Assembly (NCBI GenBank): GCA_036345935.2
Contig: JADWOT020000004.1
Span: 7,784,168 to 7,848,167, forward strand
Length of the DNA: 64,000 nucleotides
DNA from: Taenia hydatigena
Taxonomy: Eukaryota > Platyhelminthes > Cestoda > Cyclophyllidea > Taeniidae
Direction of reading: 5' to 3'
The translations under genes and the position numbers were made by a program. Every line of letters starts with the position of its first letter. Position 1 is the stretch's first letter. A model generated the notes under the pieces. The model was not told where the DNA came from. It ran no database searches and saw only the letters and a list, made by a program, of their open reading frames with translations. This document shows, piece by piece, positions 31,777-44,053 of the stretch.

Positions 31777-33272
31777 CTGCAACATTGAAAAAGAGTAGTA
31801 AGACGGAGATGCTTCCCCACTCCCTCTCCTAGCGCAAAGCACAGACCAGCAGAGCCACACCCTACCCTCATGCCGACACAAGCGACCACCTCCAATCCAT
31901 CCAAGCAGTGCACCACAGCCGTATTGCAACCCCAATCCGCCCCCGCCTTGCCCCTCCCACTTCCTCCCCTCCCCTCCCCCTCCTCCTCCTCCTCTCCACA
32001 ACTACCTACTTGTGCCTTTTCAACCCATTCGCATTCTTAAGGCTACGTCGCAGTAGTAGTGAGAACAGCGCCACCACTCATCACCTATACAGTCAGCAAC
32101 AAATTAACTGCCACCCTCCCACACCAACAACATCCCCCTACCTTCGAAAGCAAAATATGCCGCACTTACCACCAGTGACCTCTCACCCATAGCACTTCCA
32201 TTCGTCATCGTCGTTGTCGCCGTCGCCGTCGCCGTCGTAAGAGAGCGTCAACTTCACTCTTTCACACATAAGCACGACACGCCTCCCCTAGTCTCTCCCC
32301 TCCCTCTCCGCCACCCCTCCTCTCCCCGTCCACCCACTTAACCACCCATGCCCCCCCGAAGAAAAAGAGATGCTCACATAATAGCAGTAGTAGTCCCTGT
32401 CGTCCATGCCTGCCGACACCTACATCGCACAACCCAGACCGAGACGCCGCCATCACTAACGCCACCGCCAACGCCGCGAATCACTCCAACATCTCGCACT
32501 GCCCACCATCACTCCACACAATCATCAAATGCTACTTCACCATCACCACAATAAGTTTGTAGCATCTGAAAAGGGAAAAAAAACCAAGCAATGCAGAGAT
32601 GGACGTGTGACAGTCCAATGCACTGCAAAGCTAACACCAACGAACATAACTGCTGATAGGAGAGAAACGACTTAGCAAGCAAATGCTTAAGACTGCTACA
32701 AAGTACAGTCTGCGTAGTGATGCCAAAGCTTCCCACTAGCCCCACTCCTGCTGCTGCGTCTACCTCACTCACTCACTCACCCTCTTACTCACTCACCCAC
32801 TCACTTACTCAGACACCAACTCGTGCCGTCAAAGCTAAAAAAACCTACGATTGAACCATCACCGAGGCTCTCTACACAACACCTTTCGCAGCAAGGATCA
32901 CATCAACACAACAAATTACCCTCGTCCCGCCCCCAGTCCTCCGCCATCTCTATGCGCTGCTGCTCCAACAGCACGCATATCACAGTCATGACAATAGCGC
33001 ACCTTTCACCACACAGGTAAACAGGAAAAGCACCTTTCCACCCAACATAAGAACAACGCACTTCGATTCTCTTACTGCACCCACAAAAGGCACCAACAAC
33101 TCAATCCAATCTTACCTAGGGAATGCGCGAAGTCATAGCGAAGGCGAGATTCACGCTCATTGCTACAGCTTCATCTCCATCTCCTTCTCCTTCTTCTTCC
33201 TCTTCCTCTTCTTCAACGTCTATTCTAGCATGAAAACGGAAAAGGAAAGTGGAGGATAAGATTTATAAACAA

Positions 33273-35334
33273 GATGAATACTAGCAAGGAAATAATGAAC
33301 AGCGTTAAAACTCCTCACAAGTCTCTTCATCAAATTCCACCGCATTCATCAAAACTCATTCTTGATTAAATAACTAAGCACTTGGAAACAGCAAAAACGA
33401 TCCTACTTATTCGCAATAAGGATTGTGTAGTGAAAAATCAACGCGATTAGGCAATGCAAATGGAAAACAAAAAGTCTTGACAGCAACTGCAGCTATTTTT
33501 GAAACGATTAGCCTAACATATAGAGTGATAAAGAAAGAACAAATATAAGTACAAACGTATGCACGTAATGGGTGCTTGATCGCACAAAAGCACCAAGCAA
33601 GTAATTGCCAAGCACTCGGTAAGATTATAACTCCTCTCAACCAAATTGCACCCCACCAATCAAACTCCAACGTCATTAATACAAAAAACACAGCCTCACA
33701 CACTGCTAAAACGGTCATAATTTATCACTTATAGTGTCATGTAGCTAAATTGCACCTTAGTAAACGTCTCAACAGTCACATTAAGAGGCCTTTGCGTTTA
33801 CTCCAGCAAGTATGTGTGTAACAGAAGAAAGTCGACATTTAAAATATCTGTTAACAACAAAATCACCAAAACTAACCAAAATGCACCAAACGCTTACAAG
33901 ATTTCCAACTTCTGACAGCGAACAAAGGCTCACTAATCCGAAACAACGGTGGCCGAAACAGGCAGCTCTTACGCGAGCCACGTACAAACATGACCAATCA
34001 GATCAAAGTTCGTTCGGTAAAACAATCAAACTTTTAATATATATGTGTTTTATACGACGCAACAACTAACACAAACTAGAGCAGTTTTGTAACAAACACA
34101 AAATTTAAAGCAGAAATACACAAATGAAAGAGTTTACGAATTGCGCACGAGTGAGAGATATGGCAATGAATCTCAGCAGACGACCAAAGCATAGATACTA
34201 TAGTATAAGGTGCAACAGCGCAAAGCAAAAGTAGTTTCAATAACAACACTTAATTTTAATGTGTCGTCCCCATGGAAAATTTTAATTGTCTTTGGTGTCC
34301 AATGCCTTTTTATGGTTCGAATATCTACCCCACTAAGGTCGGTTAAGGTCGTAAATGAATGACTGGCTTGTGCATTCGGCTGAGTGTTGCGCTGTTTTGC
34401 TTCTCTTCTCATTCAAATGGGTCGTTTTACTAATGCTTATGGGCCAACGGCTGTTAAGAAATGAATGCCTTGCTATTCGCGACTCAGGACAGTGTTGAGA
34501 GTGGATTACGTTAGTTTGTGGCATGTCTACAGTGGATGAAAGGGAGTATGGATGAATGGTTGAGAAGGACCACCGATTTGGCGCCATTGCAGTAGAAGCG
34601 GAAGCACTCCCAAAGTGAAAGGTAAGGTAGGAGCATAGATGCTGGTTATTTTGTGTGTCTATCCATGATTTTATTGCGGTACTTGCATGCACAGGATGGG
34701 TTAATTGATTTGTTCTCCTCGAGGAATATGGTGTTAACCAATGCGTTTGCATTTTCACAAGTTGATTGAACCTGCTGAAGACGCGTTTGTAACGCGTTGC
34801 ACCGTGACCACTCTTCTTGTTACGTTGCACCTACACGTGTGGCATGTGTTTCATATCACCAAGTCATGGCTATCCAGAATACCCGATGTATTTAAAGCAA
34901 TAAAGGTGGTGAGGGACAGTTGTGTTGTGTGGTATTTGAAAAGGAGGAGGAGCGTAATTGTATAGGCGAAACAGGCACTACTGTTGGGTGTGGTGATGAG
35001 GATTGCTGCTTAGCAGGTGAAGCGTGTTTTGCGTAGGTGTTACCTCTGACAGCAGGGATTCACAGCGACTGGAGTGGGTCTTGCTGGATTACTTAGTGAC
35101 GTGGCCTCATGACTATGGGTAAATCGTGGGGTATGCGCGAACAAATGGTGTAGAAGTTGATTGAGAGGGGAAGTGTTGAATTCAGCTCTGCCTTGTGTAG
35201 AGTGTTCGGCTGTCTGTTAAGGAGAGGAAGGAGGTAGGGAAGAGGATGGGAGGTGGAGGAGGGCACATACAGTGAAAAGCGCATCATTCCACGCAACACC
35301 CTGCCAATTTCGACGCTTGAATCATCTTGAGGTG
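33273..35334. other. Single-copy spacer of the A'/A'' palindrome, no supportable gene
   Basis: AT-richer than its flanks. It holds only modest open frames, including a hydrophobic one at complement(33407..33718) and a 165-codon one at complement(34333..34830), without clear splice or start signals. No relation to other parts of the window was seen. Confidence 0.45.
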
Positions 35335-35395
35335 GAATTAGTCCTTCTACTCACGTGGTGCATTTTTTGTCACTGTATAGCACGATAGGCGGTAA

Positions 35396-35777
35396 ATGGG
35401 GACTGTTTTGTTGGTTTGTGGGGTTGTTTGTGCCTTGAACGACGTTTGGAGTGTGCTTAATGGGGGTGGAGTGGGGTTGCGGTACACTGCTTGGGTAGAC
35501 TGGCGGTGGTCCTTGGTGTTAGTGTTGATTTGTGCTTTGCTGTTAGGAAGAGGAGGCATTTCCATCTTAAAACTCTTTGTCAATATTCTAGGTGCCTGAA
35601 GGACGGGGATTTGGAGAGTCGTCGACGGCGCTAGTTCAACCTTTCTATGCTTCGCCTCCTCCACAGAGCCCCGCTTCTGCGACTGCAGCTGCTGCTACTG
35701 CCACGTATGCGTGGACATCACCGACCGACGATGCGATGGGATTTGCGTGGCTTAACAGCAAGTGCTATGCAGAATAA
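35396..35777 (+). CDS. Small secreted-type Ala/Pro-rich protein (two exons), copy 3
   Basis: join(35396..35494,35592..35777): ATG exon of 33 codons, a 97-nt GTAGAC...TTCTAG intron in phase 0, then 61 codons and a stop; 94 aa in total. The N-terminus MGTVLLVCGVVCALND looks like a signal peptide. The second exon has FYASPPPQSPASA, an Ala/Thr stretch, YAWTSPTDDAMGF and a final WLNSKCYAE. The family is unknown. The second exon has a tandem relative about 0.8 kb upstream in units that retain it (1454-1780), with the motif SLPPPQSFASA and AYAWTSPTG in the same frame, which supports a coding role. A secreted or surface role is inferred only from the hydrophobic start. Confidence 0.45.
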
Positions 35778-36261
35778 CATCGGCCTGAGTGTTGAACTTG
35801 CTCTTAAATAACAATCTTCCTTTTGAGTACTTTACTGAATTTTAGTTGAAGATTGTTGAGACTTCTCTGAGCAGTTTTGGAAGGTTGTGGTGGACTGTTT
35901 TTTGTGGTTGCACATTCAATGGCGTGGGACCAAAGCTTGACGAGAGGACGACGCGAACGCCGATAGATTGGCAACCACTAGGGCAGCAAACCCTCACTGA
36001 GTGAGGTGGCGGAGAATGAGGCAGTTGTTGCAGAAGAGTTCGGTCACTTGATTAATTTGAAGGGATCATGTCAGTTGAAATTTCCATCGAAAGTGATATT
36101 GGTTGGTAGGTTGTTAAGAAGTAGTCAGTGAATTAGTTGGGGATGCAAGGAATTGCGCCACTTGTGACCCTGTTTGGAGAAGTCAGTTCCTGTGCCATCA
36201 CCTAATTGCTCGTCCTCCTTCATCATTTGCTTGGATGCATGGAAGTCAAGCCGGCATAGAC

Positions 36262-36559
36262 AGACGGCAGTGGGCTTCTTTTCATCCCATCAACCATCGC
36301 TCCTTCCTCGTCATTCATCAAGAATGACTTGAAATATGTGCTTCAGTTTCCCATCGGGTGGACTTTATGTGGAGGGAGAGAGCTGCCTGGGAACGACGTG
36401 TCTTGTTATAATGTGAAGGAGATGGCGTCACACAACTCAACGACCATAAGACAGAGTCGGGATGTGGTATTGAATGCTTCGAAGCGGTCGGTGAAGAGTG
36501 AGCTCAAACCGACAGTAAGGTGGATTCTGCGGCATCGCAGCCATCCTGCCGCCTACTAA
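36262..36559 (+). CDS. Conserved open frame of unknown function in unit A (copy 3)
   Basis: Open frame of about 98 codons after a TAG at 36260, with SSSFIKNDLKYVLQFPIGW, CGGRELPGNDVSCYN and ASHNSTTIRQSRDVV. The inverted copy (complement of 29948-30178) keeps about 76 codons open with several substitutions. Copy 1 (near 3000-3225) has an in-frame TGA. There is no convincing start codon, and it may be an exon of a larger gene or a relic. Confidence 0.25.
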
Positions 36560-36639
36560 GTGATAAGTGAGATAAGGCCTTCGTCTAATGAATAAAAGAG
36601 ATGTATTTGAACAAACAAGAAGAAGAACAAAAATAAGGA

Positions 36640-37265
36640 AGGTGGTATGTGGGTTGCCAAAGAAGCCAAGAAGCTGTCTGACACAAAGCACCTCAGACGA
36701 ATGTTCATGTGGAAGCAGAGGAAGTGGGACAGAATGGGCAGGGTGGGCAGTGTGGGCGGAGGGGGAACTCGCAAGCAGTCGCATCTGATGTGAAGGTTGG
36801 TAGATTGCAACGGATACTGCAAGTCATCGCTGACGGTGGCGAAATGGAAGGAGCCGGCGCATCAGCAGCAGACGTCCACGGCACGACCGAAGGTCCAGAT
36901 GAATGCGAATGGGAGGAAGCGGAGGGGTGAGATGTGAATACGAAAGAAAGAAGGGCGACGGTGGAGGACAAGCAGCTACTCGAGGAAGAAGAGGAAGGCA
37001 GGAATGAAGGAAGGAAGGAGGGAAGGCGGGGAGGGAGGGAGAGAAACAGGGAAGGGGAAGGGAGGCAGGGAGTGAGGGAGGGAGGGAGGGAGAGAGAGAG
37101 AGAGAGAGGGGAGACATCGGAACGGAGAGGGAAGTGAAGAACGAGGAGACATCACGCATGGCGGTGAACAACGGCATCGGCGATGGCAGCAGGGGCACAA
37201 TTGTCGACTCTGACGGTGGACATGGGCGAGACATTGTTGGCACCAGGACATCTCAACCGAACACT
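36640..37265 (+). pseudogene. Decayed convergent paralogue of the Glu-rich gene, copy 3
   Basis: Third copy of the relic, with the same in-frame stop after QEAV and the same lost acceptor. The internal frame (SDVKVGRLQRILQVIADGG) remains open for about 73 codons in all three copies, so a short downstream-initiated product cannot be excluded, but nothing in the sequence favours it. Confidence 0.5.
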
Positions 37266-37602
37266 AAATGAAAAAGGAGAGAAAAAAGGAAGTTAGGAGA
37301 GACGGACGGACGGACGGATGGATGGAAGAACGGGAGTCCTTCGCTCTTGGCATGGGTGGAGGTCATCATCGTCATCTACCTCCTCCTGCTGCTGCTGCTG
37401 AGCCAACCGTGACAACTACAGTGTCCCTAACAACCAAAACAACGACAACAACAACAACGCCCTTCTCCTCCTCCTCCTCCTGCTGCTGCTGCTGCTGCTG
37501 CTCATAGTGCAGATGCTGCTGCATTAACAGGAAGGACAATGCTCTCACCAACTTGACTTGGTGTGAATTGGTGGTAGGCAAGAAGCACACTTTGCTCCAT
37601 CA

Positions 37603-38443
37603 TCAATGCATCATGGAGTCCGTAAACCGGTGTCGGTGTTGGTGAGGTGGTCCCTTGTGTTGTTGGTGCCACGCGAGCCCACCGATTGAGTTGGTGAAGA
37701 GCCGACGCCACCTGCCGCTGCGTGTCTTCTTTGCTTTGCCGTGTGCGTGGTGACCACTCTCGATGATGACATTGTGCGCCTCCTCCTTCTTCACCTCCTT
37801 CTCCATTCTCCCGTCCTCCTCCTGCTCCTCATGCTCCTGCTCCTGCTCCTCCTCCTCCTGCTCGTTCTCCTCGCGCTGCCCATCCCGCACCTGCGCCTGC
37901 TCCCGCTCACGCTCCACCCGCTCCACCCACACCTCCTCCTCCTCCTGCTGCCCGTCCTCGTCCCTCCGCGAACGGCCCTTTGTCTCCATCCGTCTTCTCA
38001 TCCTCCTCCTTTCAGCGCAAAGGCCCTTTGCGCTATCTACACCTCCACCTCCTCCTCCTTCTTCCCTCCATTCGTATTCATCCGGAAGGTCGGTAACACC
38101 GTAGGTCGTGTCTGCGGCGCCAGTATCTCCTTCTGTTTCTGCCGACCGTCGCTGCCGCTGCCGCCTCCGCATCGAATGACTTGGAGGCGAGGCGAAGAAT
38201 TGCAGTATCTGTTGGAACCTCACCAGCTTCGCATCAGATGCGCCAGTCGAGTTCTCCATCTCCTCCACCTGCTCCACCTGCTCCACTTGCTCCACCCGCT
38301 CTTCTTCCACATGAACATCTGTCTGAAGTGCTTTGTGAGAGACAGCCTGTTGGCGTCTTTGGCAACCTGCATGACAATGAGGTTAGTAGAGGTGTGTGTA
38401 AAGGCGAGCACCTACCTCTCCTCGTGGACACTGCTTGCGCCAT
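37603..38443 (-). CDS. Glu/Arg-rich protein of unknown function, copy 3 (two exons)
   Basis: Exons complement(38416..38443) and complement(37603..38366), about 263 aa, with the intron of 49 nt at the same place. It is closest to copy 1: it retains EGDTGAAD, has an extra RQ pair in the RRRQRQRR run, one Arg fewer before RMRRRMETKG, and a shorter His tail. All changes are multiples of three. The single ATG, phase-1 junction and stop are preserved. The role is unknown. Confidence 0.6.
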
Positions 38444-39532
38444 GTCCACGAGGGTCCACGCGAGAAAGAAAAATCGCAAACGGAAAAAACCAAAGTGACC
38501 GAAAAACCAAAGCGAAATGTACACCAAGACGAAGAGCATTTGCAGATACATCCGATTTGCAAACATTGTAGTGGCGGTATGTTTGAGTGTGTGACACGAT
38601 CAATGGATTCAATCGATAGCCTCACCATTTGAAAGTGAGCAGCGCTTTCTGTGTGGTGACTGCACTGCCATCACGCTAAATTGTGGTGCATGTTGGCGGC
38701 TAATGATGATAATTATTACTGGCACGACTGGAACGATGTACTGCTTTGTGGTGTAGGTGAGGTATAGGTGCGTTGAATGTGCTTGTGGAAGTGATAGCAA
38801 CCACCCACAACGATGAGGCTGTACTGTCGCCTCACAATGCCAGTGAGCTAGAAATGCGGTTGGAATGCGAGTGGAATTAAGGTGTTACTCAAATGACTTT
38901 AGTAGCGGGTTTCTGTTGCTGCGTGTGACGGGAAGACGGGTGTGAGTGTTGAAGGCATTTATGCAGCATATCCAGTATGTGCATTTTCGATGGTGGTGGT
39001 AAGGAAAGAACCAACACACACCACACCGGTGGGACAGCAGGCTTGCTTTTCGAAGAAGGGAAGGAAAGAGAAAGGAGGGACGGAAGAAAGGAAGGAAGGG
39101 AGGAAGGAAAGAAGGAAGGGAGGAAGAAGTGGCTAGATGTGTCACACATGCGAGACGGTGGTTGGTAGCCGTAAGATAGAATGATAAAGTGGTGAAAATA
39201 GTTCTCGTTGGACTTAAGATGGTCCAGTTGAAGGAGTAGCTTCTACTTTGAGTCATTGCCTTATTGGTAGAGCTGTCCTTTGATGAGCCTCCATATCTGC
39301 CATAAGGTGTTGCACCCAGTCGCCACAATCGTGCCAATACGTGAGGCCTCTCATTGTCAGCACTGTGGTTCCTTTCATGAGGGACATTATTATTCGCCCT
39401 GTGGGTAGTAACATACTCCCGATAAGTGAACTCAAGTCTTTTCAAATTGATGAATTGAGCAATGGCTTTTTCAAGCAGAGTTATTGTAGTTCAATTGCAT
39501 GATTTGCTCAGCGGTAGGAGGATTAACTGCGT

Positions 39533-39844
39533 CTATTTATTCGACCACGTTCGGAAGTGAGCATTAAGATTGGACGATAGCAAAAGCCCATCGAGACACC
39601 TATGGAAGATCTTGCATGGTATACGCAAATCATTCCTTACATGATCAGCATGAGCTCTGTATTCGCAAGGCGTGAGATCGTGACTGACTCTAACCCATCT
39701 GCTTTTTCTCTTCGCATTCATCTGACATCTTATCTCTGCCATCGCTGTGGCGATTGGCTCGGCTGTGCCAAGGCTAAAGACAAATGCCTCCGACGTGCCA
39801 GGCCTTTGCGGGCATGTTGGTGGGAGCGAAGTGTACGAAAACAA
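39533..39844 (-). pseudogene. Second copy of the possible ORF1-like fragment
   Basis: Counterpart of 6180-6542 within unit A copy 3. The frame is open over the conserved VRVSHDLTPCEYRAHA core and upstream to about the GTSEAFVFSLG segment. It has no promoter or splice signals of its own that I can recognise. Confidence 0.25.
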
Positions 39845-42800
39845 GCGATGGCAGTGAGTGAGGGTGTTTTATTACACCTGAGTCGCGTCATCTTCTAGCA
39901 ACAAATCAATGAGTTCTTGTCCAGTAATTGTTCTTTTTCATTATTGACCACTTGTTTCACATTAGCTGAACTAGTCTGCACCATCCCATCTCCATGCGGT
40001 ACAGCAATGTTGAATGTGTCGTAGCAACCTCGCGACTTCCAGAAATTAGCGCATTTTAACATCAACCAAGGTTAGCAACTGCAGTGCAGTCAGGAAAGTG
40101 GAAAAACTATGGTGTCGCAGCAATGTATAATTATATGGCTTTATTCGCTCCCCACCTTATTCCTTCTCCCTCTTTCCTCCCTCCATTCAAACATATCAAA
40201 CCCCCCACGAGCGAAACAAAAATACTTCATTGTTTCCCTTTCTCCCTATAATGTTATGTGTCATTCACATTTATCTTCAATTCATCTTATTAACCTGATG
40301 ATAGCCACCCAATTCTTTTGTATAGTATTTTATGACAAGAGGATTTTCACCCTTTGCACACGCACGCCTAATTTCTTCTATTGTTTCCGCATTTCTAATT
40401 CTTACGCTTTTTATTTTCTACATTCTGATTTCCCTGCAATGCCTCAAAGTTAATGCATTGTTTGTTTGATTGCCGGTTTCGGCTACGGTGACTTGGGTGA
40501 CCATGTTGGTCCAAACGGGCGAGCTGGCCTTTGGACCACGCCACCGGTCTCCACACTCTGCTTGCTGAATATCTGTACATTCTATTTAAGTATTATGCCC
40601 TCTTCTGCTTTTAATGAAGTCTTGGAACGCTACATCACATTTGTTGCACACATTGAAATTGTCCAACCGCTTTCCAGTTAGTGTTCCACAACAAAGAACA
40701 ACTTATTGCTGTGTTGTGGCTTCCCTATTCTTAAGACCTATTTGCTTTTTGTCAACTACTTTTCCTTTGCCATCGAGACCCATCAGCGTGGTTTTACGAC
40801 TTTCTTATGGTCGTCGCCGTTGTCGCCTTGTGAGGCAAAACCTCTCCACAATGCAGCATTACGAAGAAACATTAACTCATTCTTAGATAGCTCGGACGAG
40901 TTTGTTTTCTCTAGGCCCCGTAGATTACATTCACGTGTCGCCATATTATGCAACAATGCAATGTCACGTATTTATTTGAGAAGTAACTTGCGCGAAGCTC
41001 TACCACACAAATAATGAGGCTAATTTTGAAGCGAAACTATCGTTATCCTTGCCAAAACAAATTTTGGACGCTGAAAAACAATTAATGATCTCATAGCGAA
41101 TACCTTCATTTTATTTCCATCGTGACAAGTCTGACATAAAGAACATTTCATGTTATTTCTGATTTGATGTTTCCACCACATTATTAGATCAGAACATGCA
41201 GGCCAACAGTCCAACATAACTTGGCAAAGGTATAAGATACAAACGACTGCAGACACACCAACAGATGTTATTGAAAGGCGTTCGACAGACCAATCTCCCA
41301 CAATAATCTCCATCCCGTCTGTATGTTCCATCAGCGTTTCATTCAACTCCGCATAGTTGCCCTGTGGTGGCAATAGCTACCACGTCTGCTTAAGAGAACC
41401 GCGTGATGGAATGACAACACAACTACCATTTGGAACGCATTGCATAGGAGATGGTGTTATGAGATTAATCAAGCAGCATGGAGCCTTCCCTCCCTTCTCG
41501 CCTACTTAGCATACATGCCCATGTGCAGAGCGGTTGGAGGCATCTTATCTTCTTTCTTACACAAACATCCCCCTTTCTGCTTCACACCCACCGACCCAAT
41601 TACCCACTAGTTACACACTCTGCACCTTCTAAAGCCATTCTTAATGCTAAGTGACAGCATGCCACTCCTCCTAAAGACTCATGACACCTCCAACAGTAGG
41701 CAATCTACTTCAAAATGCACTAATTACCTGTACAGCCAACAATTATCTGCCACCCAACAAAGTAAGAGCAGTTCTACACCCTCTGAAGCAAATGCGTTAC
41801 GGCTAGCGAACCTTCAATCCACAATAGAACATCTCTATCACCAATTCATGCATAGGTACTGCAGTTTTCTCAGCATTTGCCTTCCCCCTGAAGACAAAAG
41901 AGGACATCATACTCGGGTTAAGTACATACACGTGCATTCAAAATACCACTCCGAAGAGATACAACGATGGCGCATTTAAGTGGCCTCACCACCAAAATCC
42001 GTCATTCAATGAAACACCAACGCATAACACGGTCCACTTTGCCTTGTCCAGCGCTATCCGCCGTGCTCTCCTCGGTAAGGCTACTGCATCGTCAGTCTCC
42101 CCATCTCCCATGCTGCAAGCTGATTCCGTATGCGATAAAGGGCAAATGTGTTAACCACCACGCGTGTCCATCATCAGTAGAGGAAACATTGGTCTGAAAG
42201 CGATTAGTCAAACTCATGTCAACGGTACGGCACCACAACAACTATAGTGACAGTTTTTAAGCCTATAACATTAGACAAGTGATTATCGAATATGACAATG
42301 AGTCGCACAGGGAATCATTCGTACATATCAAAGCATCATAACTACACTTCCAATTACTCCACACCTACTTCACACTGGCATCACCTCATTTCACAGTGGT
42401 AAAAGCGACAATGCCTGAACATCTTAGATGTAAAAATGAATCAGCAAAACCAGCCATTGTAAGAAGATAATAAAATCTGACTTATCTAGCATGCTTAGCA
42501 GGCCACAGGTTCGCACCTGTTTCGCTCTTGCATGGCACTCACACCTCACTTACCGTTTCCGACACCTCCAATCGGAAAACCGTGTCTCTTATATCCTGCA
42601 TGAACGAATAGTTCGCATTTGGGAAGGTAACATTCGGTACACTCAATCCGCCGAATGATTGCGACTCCACAGCTGTCGACGATGAGTTCAAAGGCGCTTA
42701 GTGTGCAGTCTTAGCGGCCTCCCTCCCATTGGTCTGCTTCTACATCAACATTCCTCTTTGCCATTGCCACCGACGGCAAAGATTGGTGTTGTTGGCAGCC

Positions 42801-42927
42801 TGATGAGTCAGTCTGTGGTGTCCTTAGAGAGCGACCCATAACCAGCCTTGAAGGTGGTAGCGGCAACAGAGCGAGTGTCAGTCAGTGAGACTGCTCACCC
42901 TCATCCTCTACCATCCCCACAACCTCG

Positions 42928-43224
42928 TCAAATCAATGAGCACATTATAAAAACCAACAGCAGCGCAATTAAAAAGGCATCGCGACACATGGAAGGCCGA
43001 GTACTACACCACGCGACACTGTCGAAATAAGACAATGTGCCATTGCGTGACATCTCGTGTACACGCTCCATTGCAGTGGTAGAGCATCCACACCCAGGGG
43101 CCCTAGAAGGATGAGCAAAAGTCGAATAGTCAATGCAGACAGGCTCCATCCCACTACCAATCGTCCGTGGGCAGGAATACATACACTCGACACTTACATC
43201 AGTGCAAATCGCCACCCCACTCAC
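42928..43224 (-). pseudogene. Diverged copy of the Cys-rich frame in C'1
   Basis: About 98 codons: GVAICTDVSVECMYSCP, PVCIDY, GCSTTAMERVHEMSRNGT, DSVAWCSTRPSM, then a hydrophobic end FLIALLLVFIMCSLI and a stop. Some Cys positions of the C copy are changed. It is shorter than the C version because of an early stop after the hydrophobic stretch. Confidence 0.35.
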
Positions 43225-43536
43225 TCATCTCCCACTGCATCGCAAACGCGATCACACCAGGAGCAGCCACGCATCACTCGAGGCAACTCCGACTCCAACA
43301 CTGGCTGCCTGCAAAATATTAATATTTCTGTTATAGAACATCCCTAAGACCATGCTCGACCAGGCAGTCAATATGAAAAAATGACTACTCGTAAAGAATC
43401 ACCTGCATCACATGCACGCGGTAACCCTAACGTCCTGCCTTACACCGATCACCTACACCTACACCTCGTCATACAAACACCGACTACTTCACTTCCATGT
43501 GATTACATCTTAGTGTGCACTGATAAACCCAACACA

Positions 43537-43825
43537 CTCCCTCCTCCTCCTCCTCCTCCTCCTCCTCCTCGTCCTCCTCCTCCTCCTCCTCCTCCTCCTC
43601 CTCCTCCTCCTCACTCCTCCTCCTATCTCCTCCCTCCTCCCTCCTCCTCCTCCTCTCCTCCTCCTCCTCCTAACTCCTCCTCCTCCTCCTCCTACCGTCT
43701 CCTCGTCCTCCTCCTCGTCCTCCTCCTCCTCCTCCTCCTCCTCCTCCTCCTCCTTCCTCCTCCTCCCTCCTCCTCCTCCTCCTCCTCCTCCTCCTCCTCC
43801 TCCTCCTCCTCCTCCTCCTCCTTTC
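43537..43825. repeat. CTC trinucleotide polypyrimidine tract
   Basis: About 285 bp of nearly pure pyrimidine, mostly CTC, with a few short interruptions (GTC, CTAC, CTATC, CTAACTC, TACC). The equivalent site in the other C copies is a short C or G run of 10-15 bases (13490-13501, 49851-49863, 57867-57875). Confidence 0.98.
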
Positions 43826-44053
43826 CCTCATACGTCTTGCGCACCGCAATGCCATCCACATGCAACCACCAAAACATCCGGACAGTAGAGGTGGAGATCC
43901 ACTTCATTTGCGTGCGTCGCGTTGCTATTATCGCATCTCATATCCTATGTGAAACGCGTAGTAGGGGAAAGCTGTACTTAGTCTCTTAAAGCATGTTGTT
44001 GACACGAAATTCATCTTCCCTCCATTAAGCTGATTCCTTAATATTTAACTCAG

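Larger units (their letters stand above)
26855..33272 (-). repeat. Segmental duplication unit A, inverted copy 2
   Basis: This is the reverse complement of 1-6135, slightly longer mainly because of simple-repeat growth (a TTCC array near 29.4 kb) and a 53-nt segment missing from copy 1. It shares diagnostic differences with copy 3: both keep the 53-nt segment at the signal-peptide gene and the ACTCACGTGG spelling at the left edge. Copies 2 and 3 therefore look closer to each other than to copy 1. Left of 26855 the sequence is unrelated to unit A. Confidence 0.9.
35335..40885 (+). repeat. Segmental duplication unit A, copy 3 (left-truncated)
   Basis: Direct copy of 2055-7533. It starts abruptly at a position equivalent to about 2055 of copy 1. 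Unlike copy 1 it continues to the right into a full C' block instead of breaking into unit D. With inverted copy 2 it forms a palindrome with arms of about 4.2 kb around a spacer of about 4.2 kb. Confidence 0.9.
40466..43905 (-). repeat. Block C, inverted copy C'1 (contiguous with unit A copy 3)
   Basis: The reverse complement aligns with C (about 13300-16600), with clearly lower identity than the D-C-E pair. It shares the conserved motif block around 41990-42180 (equivalent to 14938-15138) and the Cys-rich frame at 42928-43224. A polypyrimidine CTC array of nearly 300 bp replaces a short G/C-run at the equivalent site. Its left part overlaps the right end of unit A, showing that A followed by C' was an ancestral arrangement. 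Confidence 0.85.

Noticed and set aside
43381..43989. 202-codon proline/serine-rich frame
   Set aside because: Created by the CTC expansion; the homologous place in the other C copies has no such frame.
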